From: Cladocopium goreaui | Lineage: Eukaryota; Sar; Dinophyceae; Suessiales; Symbiodiniaceae | Length of the DNA stretch: 64,000 bases | Reading direction: 5' to 3' | Assembly (NCBI GenBank): GCA_947184155.2 | Contig: CAMXCT020003779.1 | Location: forward strand, 515,427 to 579,426 | Shown here: one piece after another, positions 10,755 to 19,900 of the stretch | How the letters are laid out: each line of letters opens with the position of its first letter | How positions within the stretch are numbered: position 1 is the stretch's first letter | The notes under the pieces: model-generated | What the model saw: the letters and a program-made list of their open reading frames with translations, nothing else | What the model was told of the DNA's origin: nothing | Database searches by the model: none | Translations under genes and position numbers: made by a program

Positions 10755-10997
10755 ATGGAGCATGCGACCGCGTCATCCTCGTCGTCCGATGGCGTGGAAG
10801 TTCGGTTGCAGGAGCTGCGTAGCAGTGCTGTGACCAGGGGTCGTGAATGGCTCCAGGATGCCCTGGCCAACATTTCTGTCATGGAGATTCGCAAAATGGC
10901 ACATGCTCGGAATGTTGGCCGTGGACCGGACAACAAGTGGCTTGCGGTTGGAGAGCTGCGCGCTCGATTGCTGGATGTCTTGGCACCACGCATGCAG
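10755..10997 (+). CDS. SAP-like module, first exon of array
   Basis: An ATG at 10755 opens an 81-codon exon that ends at ATGCAG|GTCCGG. After a Ser-rich start (MEHATASSSSSDG) it codes a module with LQELRSSAVTRGREWL and then MEIRKMAHARNVG...KWLAVGELRARLLDVL. The second half looks like a helix-loop-helix SAP-type fold: a Leu/Ile helix, a small-residue turn, then a LRxxLL helix. It is diverged from, but clearly homologous to, the three downstream exons. The frame is open upstream too (an earlier ATG lies at 10743), so the exact start is uncertain. DNA binding is only suggested by the SAP-like pattern. Confidence 0.5.
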
Positions 10998-11318
10998 GTC
11001 CGGTGGGGCAGAATAGGATTGTGACGAAAGTTGCGTGTTTGTCACATGGTGCAATGTTGTGACCGAATTTGCATGTGTGTCAGACATGGCATCATGTTTG
11101 TGACATGCCAAGGATCGACAAACAAATATCGTCAACATTTGTTGCATCTCTTGAGGTCTCTGTAGGGGCTGTCCGTGAGATCTTGAGAATTGCACATGCC
11201 AACGTTCGTTTGTGATGTAGTGGATCTATGTGGTATTATTTCATTGATATGCATGAGCAGCGGGAAAAAATTGTAGGATGATGGTGGTTTTGTGGTGGCA
11301 GTGTGTCGGATGCCGCAG

Positions 11319-11534
11319 GTGGAAGAGGCATCGGCTGCCAAATTGGAAGAACTTCGCCTTGGGGCTGTTGCACAGGGCAGGGAGTGGCTCAGTCGTTCTT
11401 TGGACGAAATGCGAAAAGAGGAGCTTCGAGTCCTGGCTACTGCGGCTGGTGTGGAGACACGACCGGGCAACGCTTGGCTGCCTGTAGCAGAGCTGCGCAA
11501 CTCGTTGATGAAAGTCTTGGAACCCTCCACGGAG
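11319..11534 (+). CDS. SAP-like module exon, tandem copy 1
   Basis: A 216-base exon, exactly 72 codons, bounded by GCCGCAG|GTGGAAG and ACGGAG|GTTGGG, so both ends are phase 0. It reads VEEASAAKLEELRLGAVAQG, then EWLSRSLDEM, then ELRVLATAAGVETR and WLPVAELRNSLMKVLEPSTE. The last two blocks have the helix-turn-helix spacing of a SAP-like motif. The next copy is 343 bases downstream, including the intron. Function unknown. Confidence 0.6.
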
Positions 11535-11661
11535 GTTGGGTTCAACCAAAACATGTGTTGTGACATGAGTTGTTTTTGTGACCGAATTTGAATCTTTGTC
11601 ACATGGTGCGATGTTGTAGGATGATGGTGGTTTTGTGGTGGCAGTGTGTCGGATGCCGCAG

Positions 11662-11877
11662 GTGGAAGAGGCATCGGCTGCCAAATTGGAAGAACTTCGC
11701 CTTGGAGCTGTTTCACAGGGCAAGGAGTGGCTGAGGCGTTCTTTGTCGGAAATGTCAGCTCGTCCGCTTCGAGTTCTGGCTGCTGCGGGTGGTGTGCAGA
11801 CACATTCCAACCGGAATTGGCTGCCTGTAGCAGAGCTGCGCAACTCGTTGATGAAAGTCTTGGAACCCTCCACGGAG
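11662..11877 (+). CDS. SAP-like module exon, tandem copy 2
   Basis: A second 216-base phase-0 exon with the same acceptor and donor context as copy 1, and near-identical flanking intron for at least 40 bases upstream (GGATGATGGTGGTTTTGTGG). Differences are concentrated in the middle: SEMSARPLRVLAAAGGVQTH replaces the copy 1 sequence, while both ends are conserved at the protein level. Confidence 0.6.
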
Positions 11878-12187
11878 GTTGGGTTCAACCAAAAAATGTG
11901 TTGTGACATGAGTTGTTTTTGTGACCGAATTCGCATGTTTGTGAGACATGGCATCATGTTTGTGCAATACCAGGGATCGACAAACAAATATCTTCAACAT
12001 TTGTTGCATCTCTTTAGGTCTCTGTAGGGGCTGTCCGTGAGATCTTGAGAATTGCATAGTGATCATGCTAATTTTCGTTTGTGATGTAGTGGATCTATGT
12101 GTTATGTTTTCATTGATATGCATGAGCAGCGGGAAAAATTTGTAGGGTGATGGTTGTTTTGTGGTGGCGGTGTGTTCCATGCTGTAG

Positions 12188-12403
12188 GTGGAAGAAGCAT
12201 CGGCTGCCAAATTGGAAGAACTTCACCTTGGAGCTGTTTCAGAGGGTGAGGAGTGGCTCAGTCGTGCTTTGTACGGAATAGGAAGAGACGAGCTTCGAGT
12301 CCTGGCTACTGCGGCTGGTGTGGAGACACGATCGGGCAACGCTTGGCTGCCTGTAGCAGAGCTGCGTAATTCGTTGAAGAAAGTCTTGGCGACTTCCATG
12401 GAG
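12188..12403 (+). CDS. SAP-like module exon, tandem copy 3
   Basis: A third 216-base exon, bounded by GCTGTAG|GTGGAAG and ATGGAG|GTTGGG. It reads VEEASAAKLEELHLGAVSEG, EWLSRALYGIGRDELRVLAT and WLPVAELRNSLKKVLATSME. All three copies keep length, phase and splice sites, which supports real coding exons rather than random repeats. A 77-base intron would join it in phase to the phosphatase-like exon at 12481. Confidence 0.6.
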
Positions 12404-12480
12404 GTTGGGTGTAATTAAAAAAACGACATCTTGAAGTTTCTGTGGGAGCTGTTTGTGACATCTCGAGAATTGAATTGTAG

Positions 12481-12744
12481 ACTGTCGGCATTGCAAAAAC
12501 GTCAAGTGCGGCTGTTTTTTTTTTTATTTGCTTTGGAGGCATCAATCGAAGCGCTGGGGCTTTATGTGCTTGGCTCGTCGTGGGTTACAACTACCCTGCA
12601 GAGGATGCCGTCCAGTTGCTGCTTAAGAAAAGACCTTCCTTGCGCCCTTGGCACAATCGCCCCTATGTCTTGGAGGCTTTGTGGCAGCTGGAAGGTTTGC
12701 GGGCCGAGTGGCACATGGAACTGAGCGCGGTGTGCACAAATTGA
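12481..12744 (+). CDS. dual-specificity phosphatase-like C-terminal exon
   Basis: After a TTGTAG acceptor at 12480, an 88-codon frame ends at TGA (12742-12744). It contains a hydrophobic strand, then CFGGINRS, an exact CX5R(S) phosphatase loop. ALCAWLVVGYNYPAEDAVQL and LLKKRPSLRPWHNRPYVLEA follow, as in dual-specificity phosphatases after the P-loop. The usual His before the Cys is Ile here. The Asp-bearing N-terminal half of the domain is not visible upstream; the preceding exon is a SAP-like module ending in matching phase. It may be a chimeric gene or a fragment. The strand before the Cys is coded by a T-rich run that could instead be a polypyrimidine tract. Confidence 0.5.
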   Translation, partial: TVGIAKTSSAAVFFFICFGGINRSAGALCAWLVVGYNYPAEDAVQLLLKKRPSLRPWHNRPYVLEALWQLEGLRAEWHMELSAVCTN

Positions 12745-13110
12745 TTTGCACCACTGTTCGCCTGGAGAAACTGTTCGTGGCGAACGTGGTAGATCAGTAG
12801 CCAACTGTTGTTTGTCTGTAACAATTGTTCGATCCTGTAGGGACATCGAAGAAATGGAGTGCAACAGGTGTTATCTATGCCATCATGCTATCGAACTTGT
12901 TTTTGTGGAATCATTCACTGCGTACACAAACGAATTTGCACCACTGTTCGCCTGAGGAAACTGTTCGTGGCGAACGTGTGACATGAGTAGCCAAGTGTTG
13001 CTTCTCTGTAAGTATTGTTCGATCCTGTAGTGACATCGGAGAAATGCAGTGAAACAGGGTGTCGTCCAGGCCATCATGATATCGAACTTGTTTTGTGCCC
13101 GGAATCATTC
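12735..13110 (+). repeat. two direct copies of a ~190-bp repeat with a small hairpin
   Basis: Copies at about 12735-12920 and 12921-13110 share TTTGCACCACTGTTCGCCTG, GTTCGTGGCGAACGTG, TTGTTCGATCCTGTAG and CATCATGCTATCGAACTTGT-type blocks. Each has the perfect inverted repeat GTTCG-TGG-CGAAC. A third copy lies at about 14275-14515, preceded by a degenerate piece of the phosphatase exon end (GCTGGAAGGCTTGCG), so the repeat includes 3' coding or UTR sequence. Confidence 0.75.
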
Positions 13111-13586
13111 ACTGCGTTCACTTGTTGTTTTTTGGATACCAATTTTTAAACATTTCCAATCCAAAGCTGTGTTTGCGCACCTTTGTTTGGAAGTGAGGTC
13201 ATACACGGCATCATGGTACCGGGCTTATTTGCTATGTCAAACTCCGGAGTCGTGTTTTCACGATGCGTTTCGCTGAATAGATGTGACGTTTGTAGGTCAA
13301 GCTGTGGTGGAAATATCGAAACCTTGCGCTTTCAACTAATACTTCTGTAGCCTGCATTAACAGCATGTCGCGCCTGGCAGCCGATTGCTTTACAGCTGCG
13401 GGGAGATTGCAATATACTTGTATTACATTCTGTTTTCAAATGAAGAAGCAAGAGATTGTACCCATTATGGGTCTTGGTGTTGAAGGATACCCGGCGGCAG
13501 CGCCCACATCGTTGGACATGACAGCAGTTAACAACAAACAAAATTTTGGTGCACAAACGTGTCGCATAAAGTATTTGGGGATTTAA

Positions 13587-14153
13587 ATGTGGTCTGCCAT
13601 GGCAGCGAATGCGGAGGGAATCCGTGCAAGGGCGGATGTCTTTGATGAACAAATTCTACGACACGTTCTTTCATTTGTGCCTGGGAGCTCTGAATTGGCT
13701 CCAAAATATTCTTTGCAACCAGAAACCGGACACTATCTGGTAAAAGCTGGTTGGCCAGTTGTTTTGAAGAAAATGTGTCATTGGAAGGAGGCAGACACCA
13801 CCATCTGTATTTGCTGCGGTGCCAACCAAGAACCCGGCGATCCAAACGAGTCAGACGATAGCTGGACATCTCAGCAAATCTCTGCTGGCTGGGCAAAGAT
13901 CATGACCGTGACAATACCACACTTTCGTCATCATCATCTGAAATATTTCAAAAAAACAGTCAGAAGCATAGAACATGTTTGGAGGACAATGGCAGCCGAG
14001 AGATGTTACATCTGCGGGCACTGCAACGACTGCGTTGTGAATCTCGAGTATGAGCATCCTGCTGACTGGCTGGAAGATCTTTCTGCGTTCACAGAGATGC
14101 TGGAACTTAGGTCGTGTCCGTGGAGGTGCCCAGATAAAGATCGACCGCAGTAG
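13587..14153 (+). CDS. hypothetical Cys-rich protein
   Basis: A 188-aa ORF with ATG at 13587 and a second Met five codons on. Residues about 18-35 (VFDEQILRHVLSFVPG) resemble an F-box-like or leading helix. The rest holds clustered cysteines: CICCGA near residue 80, CYICGHCNDC near 140, and CPWRCPD at the end, suggesting zinc binding. There are no obvious introns inside. It ends with TAG at 14151-14153, just before a third copy of the 190-bp repeat. I do not recognise the family; the F-box idea is weak. Confidence 0.4.
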   Translation: MWSAMAANAEGIRARADVFDEQILRHVLSFVPGSSELAPKYSLQPETGHYLVKAGWPVVLKKMCHWKEADTTICICCGANQEPGDPNESDDSWTSQQISAGWAKIMTVTIPHFRHHHLKYFKKTVRSIEHVWRTMAAERCYICGHCNDCVVNLEYEHPADWLEDLSAFTEMLELRSCPWRCPDKDRPQ

Positions 14154-14274
14154 CCGGATTGCTGCAGTAGTAAAAGCGGCAAACATGCCACATCTGCAGC
14201 ATCATGGTACCGACCTTTGCTTGGACGCAGCTTGTGGGAGCTGGAAGGCTTGCGTACCGAGTGGCACTGAGTGC

Positions 14275-14515
14275 AACTGGCGCAAATTAATCTGTAGCAC
14301 TGTTCGTCTGGAGAGACTGTTCGTGACGAACATGCAAAACCAGTATGTTCGTCTGGAGAGACTGTTCGTGACGAACATGCAAAACCAGTAGCCAACTGTT
14401 GTTTGTCTGTAAAGTTTTTTTTCCATCCTGTAGGGACATCGGAGAAATGCAGTGAAACAGGTGTTATCCTTGCCATCATGATATCGAACTTGCTATCATT
14501 CACAGCATTCTTGCA
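14275..14515 (+). repeat. third copy of the ~190-bp repeat, with an internal 45-bp duplication
   Basis: Homologous to 12735-13110. Inside it the segment GTTCGTCTGGAGAGACTGTT plus CGTGACGAACATGCAAAACC is present twice in tandem (about 14300-14390), so the hairpin GTTCG-TGA-CGAAC occurs twice. Confidence 0.7.
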
Positions 14516-14676
14516 CGGAGTTCTAGTTTCTTACGGAGCCTTTGTTTGTGTACTTTTGCATTTTGTAGCATTTTCATTGCGACTATGTTTGCCCACCTTT
14601 GTTTGCAACTAAGGTCATCCACGGCATCATGGTGCCGAGCTTCTTTTGTATCTCAAAGGTCTTTGTGTGGAAATGC

Positions 14677-14721
14677 GTCTGACCTCTCTCTCTCTTTATC
14701 TCTTCCCCCTCTTTCTCTCTG
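14677..14721 (-). other. purine-rich tract downstream of element 2
   Basis: On the minus strand this is an almost pure purine run (AGAGAGAAAGAGGGGGAAGA then GATAAAGAGAGAGAGAG). It lies about 130 bases after the last ORF of copia element 2, where a polypurine tract used to prime plus-strand DNA synthesis is expected. No LTR was recognised beyond it, so it may be only a simple repeat. Confidence 0.3.
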
Positions 14722-14845
14722 TGGTTGCAAGACACATGTCATCTGATGCCCTTTACCAAATATTCTCTTCTTGATCAATCTTACTTTTTTACATCATGTC
14801 TTTCCATAGCTCATATAAAATTCACCAATAAAATTCACCAACTAT

Positions 14846-16888
14846 TCACCGACTATCTTTTACGACTACCATACTCAGAGCTGCTTGAAACACATCTTTT
14901 TCGCTCTCGGGCCAACCGTCGTCTAGTTCTCCTGAGGAGTTCTTGATGAGTTCACCGCTCTCTTCTCTTGCACAGACAATACCTGCCTCATACAGGACCC
15001 AGGGATTCGATGCAGAAATTGAACTTTTGGTAGCCTGTTCTACCACAGGGTCTTCAATATCATCTGGTGGATCTTCTGCTTCCCAGAGATTGACAGCCTC
15101 TTCACCCATTGGGTCGTCATGGACGTCCACTGATGGCTCCTCTTGTTGATTGTCTTGAGCATCTTGTTGAGGATCATCATGTTGTGGTGATTCTGGACTT
15201 CCTGATGAGGAGCGTTGTTGCTCCCATGCATCTTGAGGTTCCTCTCTTTCTTGAGAGCGTCCTCTTCTTGATGGCTGTTCATATGGATTTTCCATGGGTT
15301 CATCAGCCTGCGCAGATACCTCTCTTTCTTGAGAGCCTTCTGCTGCAGATACCTCTCTTTCTCGAGAGCCTTCTGCTGCTGCACCATAGATTGATTCCAC
15401 AATCGGGTCAAAGTCATTCTCGTTGCATAGTGGTGTACCAAAAACTAATCTTCCATAGTTTTGTGGAACCTGTTGACCCATGAACTCCCATGCTGTGATT
15501 CTGACTTCTTCAGGAATGTCTTGTCCAGGAATAAATGTTGGACCTTTCTCCTTCATGACATGGTTCCATGTTGTATTGGTGTGCCATGAACCACCTGTAA
15601 CTGATGGAGGTAGAGAATGACCACGTCCTTGATGAACAACGTTACATGCAATGGTAGGGAGTTGTTCCTTGACATGGAGGTACTGGAAAGGAATGTCACC
15701 ATGAAATAAAATGACACCATTCTTTGTCAGATAGAGTTGGTTGTCCACAATAAAACTTGGATCCAACACGAGGTACACTGGTCGCCTATAGTTTCTTGGA
15801 GGCTTCGTGCCCTCTGCCATCCTTATGTAGCCCTGACCATTGTCATTGTGGTACATGAAGTGAACTGCATCCCTTCTGCCTTTTCCACTTCCTTTCACAA
15901 AGGTCTTCAGGCCTGATTGTTGAATGGAATCTAAATTCATGTAATCAGTGACATGAAAAATCCAGCCCAAACTCATAGCCTCATCATATGTCAGTTGGTG
16001 GTGTGCCACAGTGGGATCGACAACTTGGTTGCTATGTCCTTGACAAGCACCAAGACGAACGTCGAATGGATACTCTGCCATTGAGCTATATGGGTACCAC
16101 TGCCATCTCATGGAGATCTCAACAAAGAAACGTTGTTTTGGATTACACAGTAACATAGCAGCAAAATCTGCTCCAGACATGTGATATTCCTTTGGATTGT
16201 CTCCTTGCATCTGATCAAACAGTAAGGAAATGTTCATAGCTCCACTGGCAGTGAATAACGTTTTGTCTCTGCAATGTCTCAACACATTGGATAGCCTCTT
16301 GCTACATGACATATAATAACTTCTCCTTGATGAGCTAGTCATGTCCACGTGGAAATCATTGCATCGTTCATCAAACCAGTTTTCTTCTGCCTGAGTTGTA
16401 AAGCCACAGAGATACTTCAGAAAACTTGAAGTCCATTTCAAAGATTCATCAAATTCTCCATGACTAGTTCCCCAGTGCAAAATCCAAGCTATTGCGTCCA
16501 TGAACATTTCATGTCTGTCAGTTGGTCTCATGTTGTGTGGACCCATCAATGTATGTAAATTGCGCTCTCTCTTCTTCCTCACTTGCTCGTGAGCCTGAAA
16601 ACAGTCTGTTTGGCGCCTGTAATCATAGCAAAATGATAAATGATCCTCATCGGGTAACGTTGATGGTGTTCGAAATCTGTCAGCTGGGATTTCCTCTGAT
16701 CTTCTCAGAGCATATCCATCAGCTGAATGTCTTCTGCTAAAATCATAGCTTTGATATTCTTGACCTCGAGTGTTCGATTGTGCCTGATCACTAGATGATG
16801 CGGCTGAGGCCCTGTTCCACCGGCTAGAGCTCGACATGTTGAAGAAACAGTGCGATCCTCGAGACTCTGCCTCTTGAGCCGCAGGCAC
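14846..16888 (-). CDS. RNA 2'-phosphotransferase (Tpt1/KptA)-like ORF of copia element 2
   Basis: A 680-aa frame, in frame with the RT ORF and separated from it only by a UGA at 16904-16906; the frame is open right back to that stop. Residues about 1-190 are polar and low complexity. Residues about 196-405 match the Tpt1/KptA fold in order: LSNVLRHC (Arg204-His205), KQRFFVEI near 251, RLGACQGHS (278-286), FHVTDYMNLDSIQQSGL (311-327), VHFM (342-345), YRRPVYLVLD (368-376) and LTKNGVILFHGD (387-398). Known Tpt1 enzymes remove a splice-junction 2'-phosphate from RNA using NAD+, with an Arg-His-Arg-Arg set. The RH pair and two Arg candidates are present, though the QGHS Arg is displaced by two residues. 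The C-terminus is an acidic, Gln/Glu-rich repeat tail (EGSREREVSA). Confidence 0.6.
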   Translation of the reverse strand: MPAAQEAESRGSHCFFNMSSSSRWNRASAASSSDQAQSNTRGQEYQSYDFSRRHSADGYALRRSEEIPADRFRTPSTLPDEDHLSFCYDYRRQTDCFQAHEQVRKKRERNLHTLMGPHNMRPTDRHEMFMDAIAWILHWGTSHGEFDESLKWTSSFLKYLCGFTTQAEENWFDERCNDFHVDMTSSSRRSYYMSCSKRLSNVLRHCRDKTLFTASGAMNISLLFDQMQGDNPKEYHMSGADFAAMLLCNPKQRFFVEISMRWQWYPYSSMAEYPFDVRLGACQGHSNQVVDPTVAHHQLTYDEAMSLGWIFHVTDYMNLDSIQQSGLKTFVKGSGKGRRDAVHFMYHNDNGQGYIRMAEGTKPPRNYRRPVYLVLDPSFIVDNQLYLTKNGVILFHGDIPFQYLHVKEQLPTIACNVVHQGRGHSLPPSVTGGSWHTNTTWNHVMKEKGPTFIPGQDIPEEVRITAWEFMGQQVPQNYGRLVFGTPLCNENDFDPIVESIYGAAAEGSREREVSAAEGSQEREVSAQADEPMENPYEQPSRRGRSQEREEPQDAWEQQRSSSGSPESPQHDDPQQDAQDNQQEEPSVDVHDDPMGEEAVNLWEAEDPPDDIEDPVVEQATKSSISASNPWVLYEAGIVCAREESGELIKNSSGELDDGWPESEKDVFQAALSMVVVKDSR

Positions 16889-16897
16889 AAATTCAAA

Positions 16898-16912
16898 AAA
16901 TAGTCAAGAATC
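16898..16912 (-). promoter_or_regulatory. possible stop-codon readthrough site (UGA CUA)
   Basis: The RT ORF ends GAT TCT TGA and the next codon is CTA, followed by TTT TTT GAA in the same open frame. UGA followed by CUA is an established leaky stop context in eukaryotes and some RNA viruses. Its position, exactly between RT-RNase H and the Tpt1-like ORF, would give a C-terminally extended pol. There is no evidence beyond the sequence. Confidence 0.5.
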
Positions 16913-19900
16913 CCTCAAGGTGTCACCTAACAGAAATACATCATGTCTGAAATCAACATGACTGCAAACTGTTGGCAACCATGACCTGAGGTAAGCCTTG
17001 TGTTCCAGTAATGATCTGAATGGTGGATGAGCATCAACTTCTTTAAGAACACCTTGTCGAACAGCATCGATAAGATTCTGAGGATTGGCAGATTTCTTGG
17101 TCAAACAATCGGCTAAACACCATTGAGTTCTGATATGTGACAAGTCAGCAATGGAACCTGAACATGCTTCTTTCCTAAGCATCTGAATCATATGAATGGT
17201 CTCTTGTTGTTCAGGAACATGAGTAGTGCTGGCAGTAGTCACAAGATTGTTTGCATCAGTCCTCATATGAATCTCACTTGAAAGTCCAGTGATGTCCTTG
17301 ATCAGTCCTCTCAACATTTGACATGTACCATAACACTTCATGAGTGCATACAACTCTGCAACAGTTGTGCTCAACGTGGTACGTTTGATTTTGGTTGATT
17401 CAAAGAAAATAAGAGAACCTCTGGTGTTTTTGCTCTTTTCCTTTCTCGGTTCAGCCATGAAAATAACCATTGCGCGCTGTGAGGATTTGTCGCTGTTGTT
17501 CCTAAACGCTGCATCTGGCATTGCAACTAATCTAGGATCACCTTGCAGTGGCCAGAACATAAGTTCCATCGGGTCACCTACAATTTGCCTGCAAAGTTTG
17601 TTCAGCGTTTTGCAATCACCTATGGTGGGGGAAGCAGCGGCAGAAGCACAACGTGAAAACTGATAACATGACTGAAATTGGGTTCTTGATTGTAACCAGT
17701 TGATACTACCTAAGAGTGATCTGTAGGCAGTGTGGAGATCTTTGTCACATTTGTCTTCATCCTTCAAACCTTTTGGTATGACAACCTCAGTAAGTTCACT
17801 GACGCAAAGTGATTGTTCAACAGTGATATGTGATTTCTTCTTGGTCTTCTCATCAATGATCCATTTCACACGTTGACCAGTGAACATCAAATCATTCACA
17901 TCTTCATGACCAATCTTGAATTGTGACTTGACAACTTTCTTGAACTTCTCCAGAAACTCTGGAGTTCCTGTAATGAACAAGTCGTCAACATGCAAACAAC
18001 ACATGCCAATAGGTTTTCTTCCCTTGGCATTACTGCCATTCACAGGGTCCATGAAGTGTTCCAAGAGTTGTTCAACAATCTCTGGTGTCAACTGTGGTGT
18101 CGTGGCAAGATAAGTACGCTCTGAAGGTAAGAAGACTGAAACAAGTACTTCAGCTTCTTCTTCCAAACTTGTGGAAACATTGTCCTTGTTCATGTCATGA
18201 TTCATCTCAAGCAACCACCAAACTCCTTTCCTCTTCGCAATAGAAGTTCTCAAGTGAAACTTCTTTCGATCATAATGTGGATCAGGAGTTCTCAAGGCTT
18301 TTGCACGATAGGCAACTTGAGCATGACCATTTTCAAAAGGATACCAACCAGACTTGTGTTCAACAGATTCCAAAAACTTCAACAAAGTTTCATCAACAAC
18401 AGGAGTCCAAGCACAATCTTCAACCTTCTTCTCCTTGAACTCTTTCCTCTGTTTCCATGTTTGGGTTTGTTGATAGCAAGCTGAAAACAATTTTTCTTCA
18501 ACCAAAAGAGACTTATGAACTTCCTCAGCAATGTCGGAGGATTCATCACGCGTTTCCTCACTGTCTTGTGAGCTTACGTAGTATGTCACAGGTGCTGGTT
18601 CTGTTGCCTCAGAGTCAGCAAAGCTAACCTGTTTTGGCTCCTTGAAAGCACCATCATAGCATACATATGTACACCTGTCAGCTCTTGTAGGTTGAATACC
18701 AAGCGAAATCAGAAATTTGTCAAGGCGGTTCCACCATCTACGTGGTGCGTCCGCAAGTCCATAGACGGAACGAGTGCACAAACCAACCAAGTAAGGAGGC
18801 AAACCAATGTCAGTAGGCAACTGAACATGGATAACGCGGCGGTCTAAGTCGTATGTTTCCCCCTGAAGGAAGGCAGTTTTCAAGTCTAAATGGAGTAAAT
18901 CCCAGTACATCGAGGCTGCATGCTGAGATGCCACACGAAAACCATACCTGGTAGCAGTAGGACTGTCAGTCTGTAAGTCATACTTTTGAGCATCTTGAAA
19001 GCCTCTACATACCCATCTAGCCTTGAACTTCTTGAACTGTCCATCCTTATCAACCTTGATGGTAAGCACCCATCTGCCAGTGACATAGTTATCAATCTTA
19101 TGACGTCTCTTGTCTCTGAAAGTCATGGCAGTGAAATCCAGAAAACTTCTGAATTCTTCAAGCTTGGCTTGTTTGATCTCCTTAGCATACTTTCTCAAGA
19201 CTTCTTGAGTGATAACTGATTCTGCCTTTGGCTGCTTCTTTCCATTCTTGGCAAGATACTGTTCAAACTGTTTGAATCCAGTAACATCGTATGAACCAAA
19301 CTCAGGTGCAGCTTGGACCTTTGGTCCTAAAGGAACGAAAACAGTACCATCAACATCGACAAAATGAGAGTGGTCTGATGTGTAAGGTTCAGTGTCCACA
19401 TCTTCTTCCTGAAGCTGAGCAATGTCATCCTCAGTCAAAACAGGAGTGTCGTCTGTTTCATATGGTTCTGTTTCATCATCATCATGTTGTGATGATACCA
19501 ATTCTGGTGTTCCTTGTGAAGACTGCTGTTGCGCTGGCTGCGCAAAGTCACCTGGCGTAAACGATGTTGGTGTAGTAGTAGGCAATGGAATTGTATTATC
19601 ATGTGAACTTGAGGCAGTAGGATCATGTGAAGGTCCTTCATCTTCATCTTCATAAGGTTTCTGAGTAGGAACTGAAATTGGCTGAACATGACCTGGTAAT
19701 TGAACCTTTGGCCTCTTGATAATCACCTTTGCCTTTGCCTTTGGTAAAGCATCAGTAGAATCAGTTGAGATCTGTCTCTGTTTCCTTTGAACTCTGATAG
19801 GCTCTGACGTCGGATCAGGTCCTGGTGGTGAATCGTCATCTTGTCCAGGATCAGCAATCTCTTCGATTGGAATGTCAGGATTGGAAAACGGAGTTGATGG

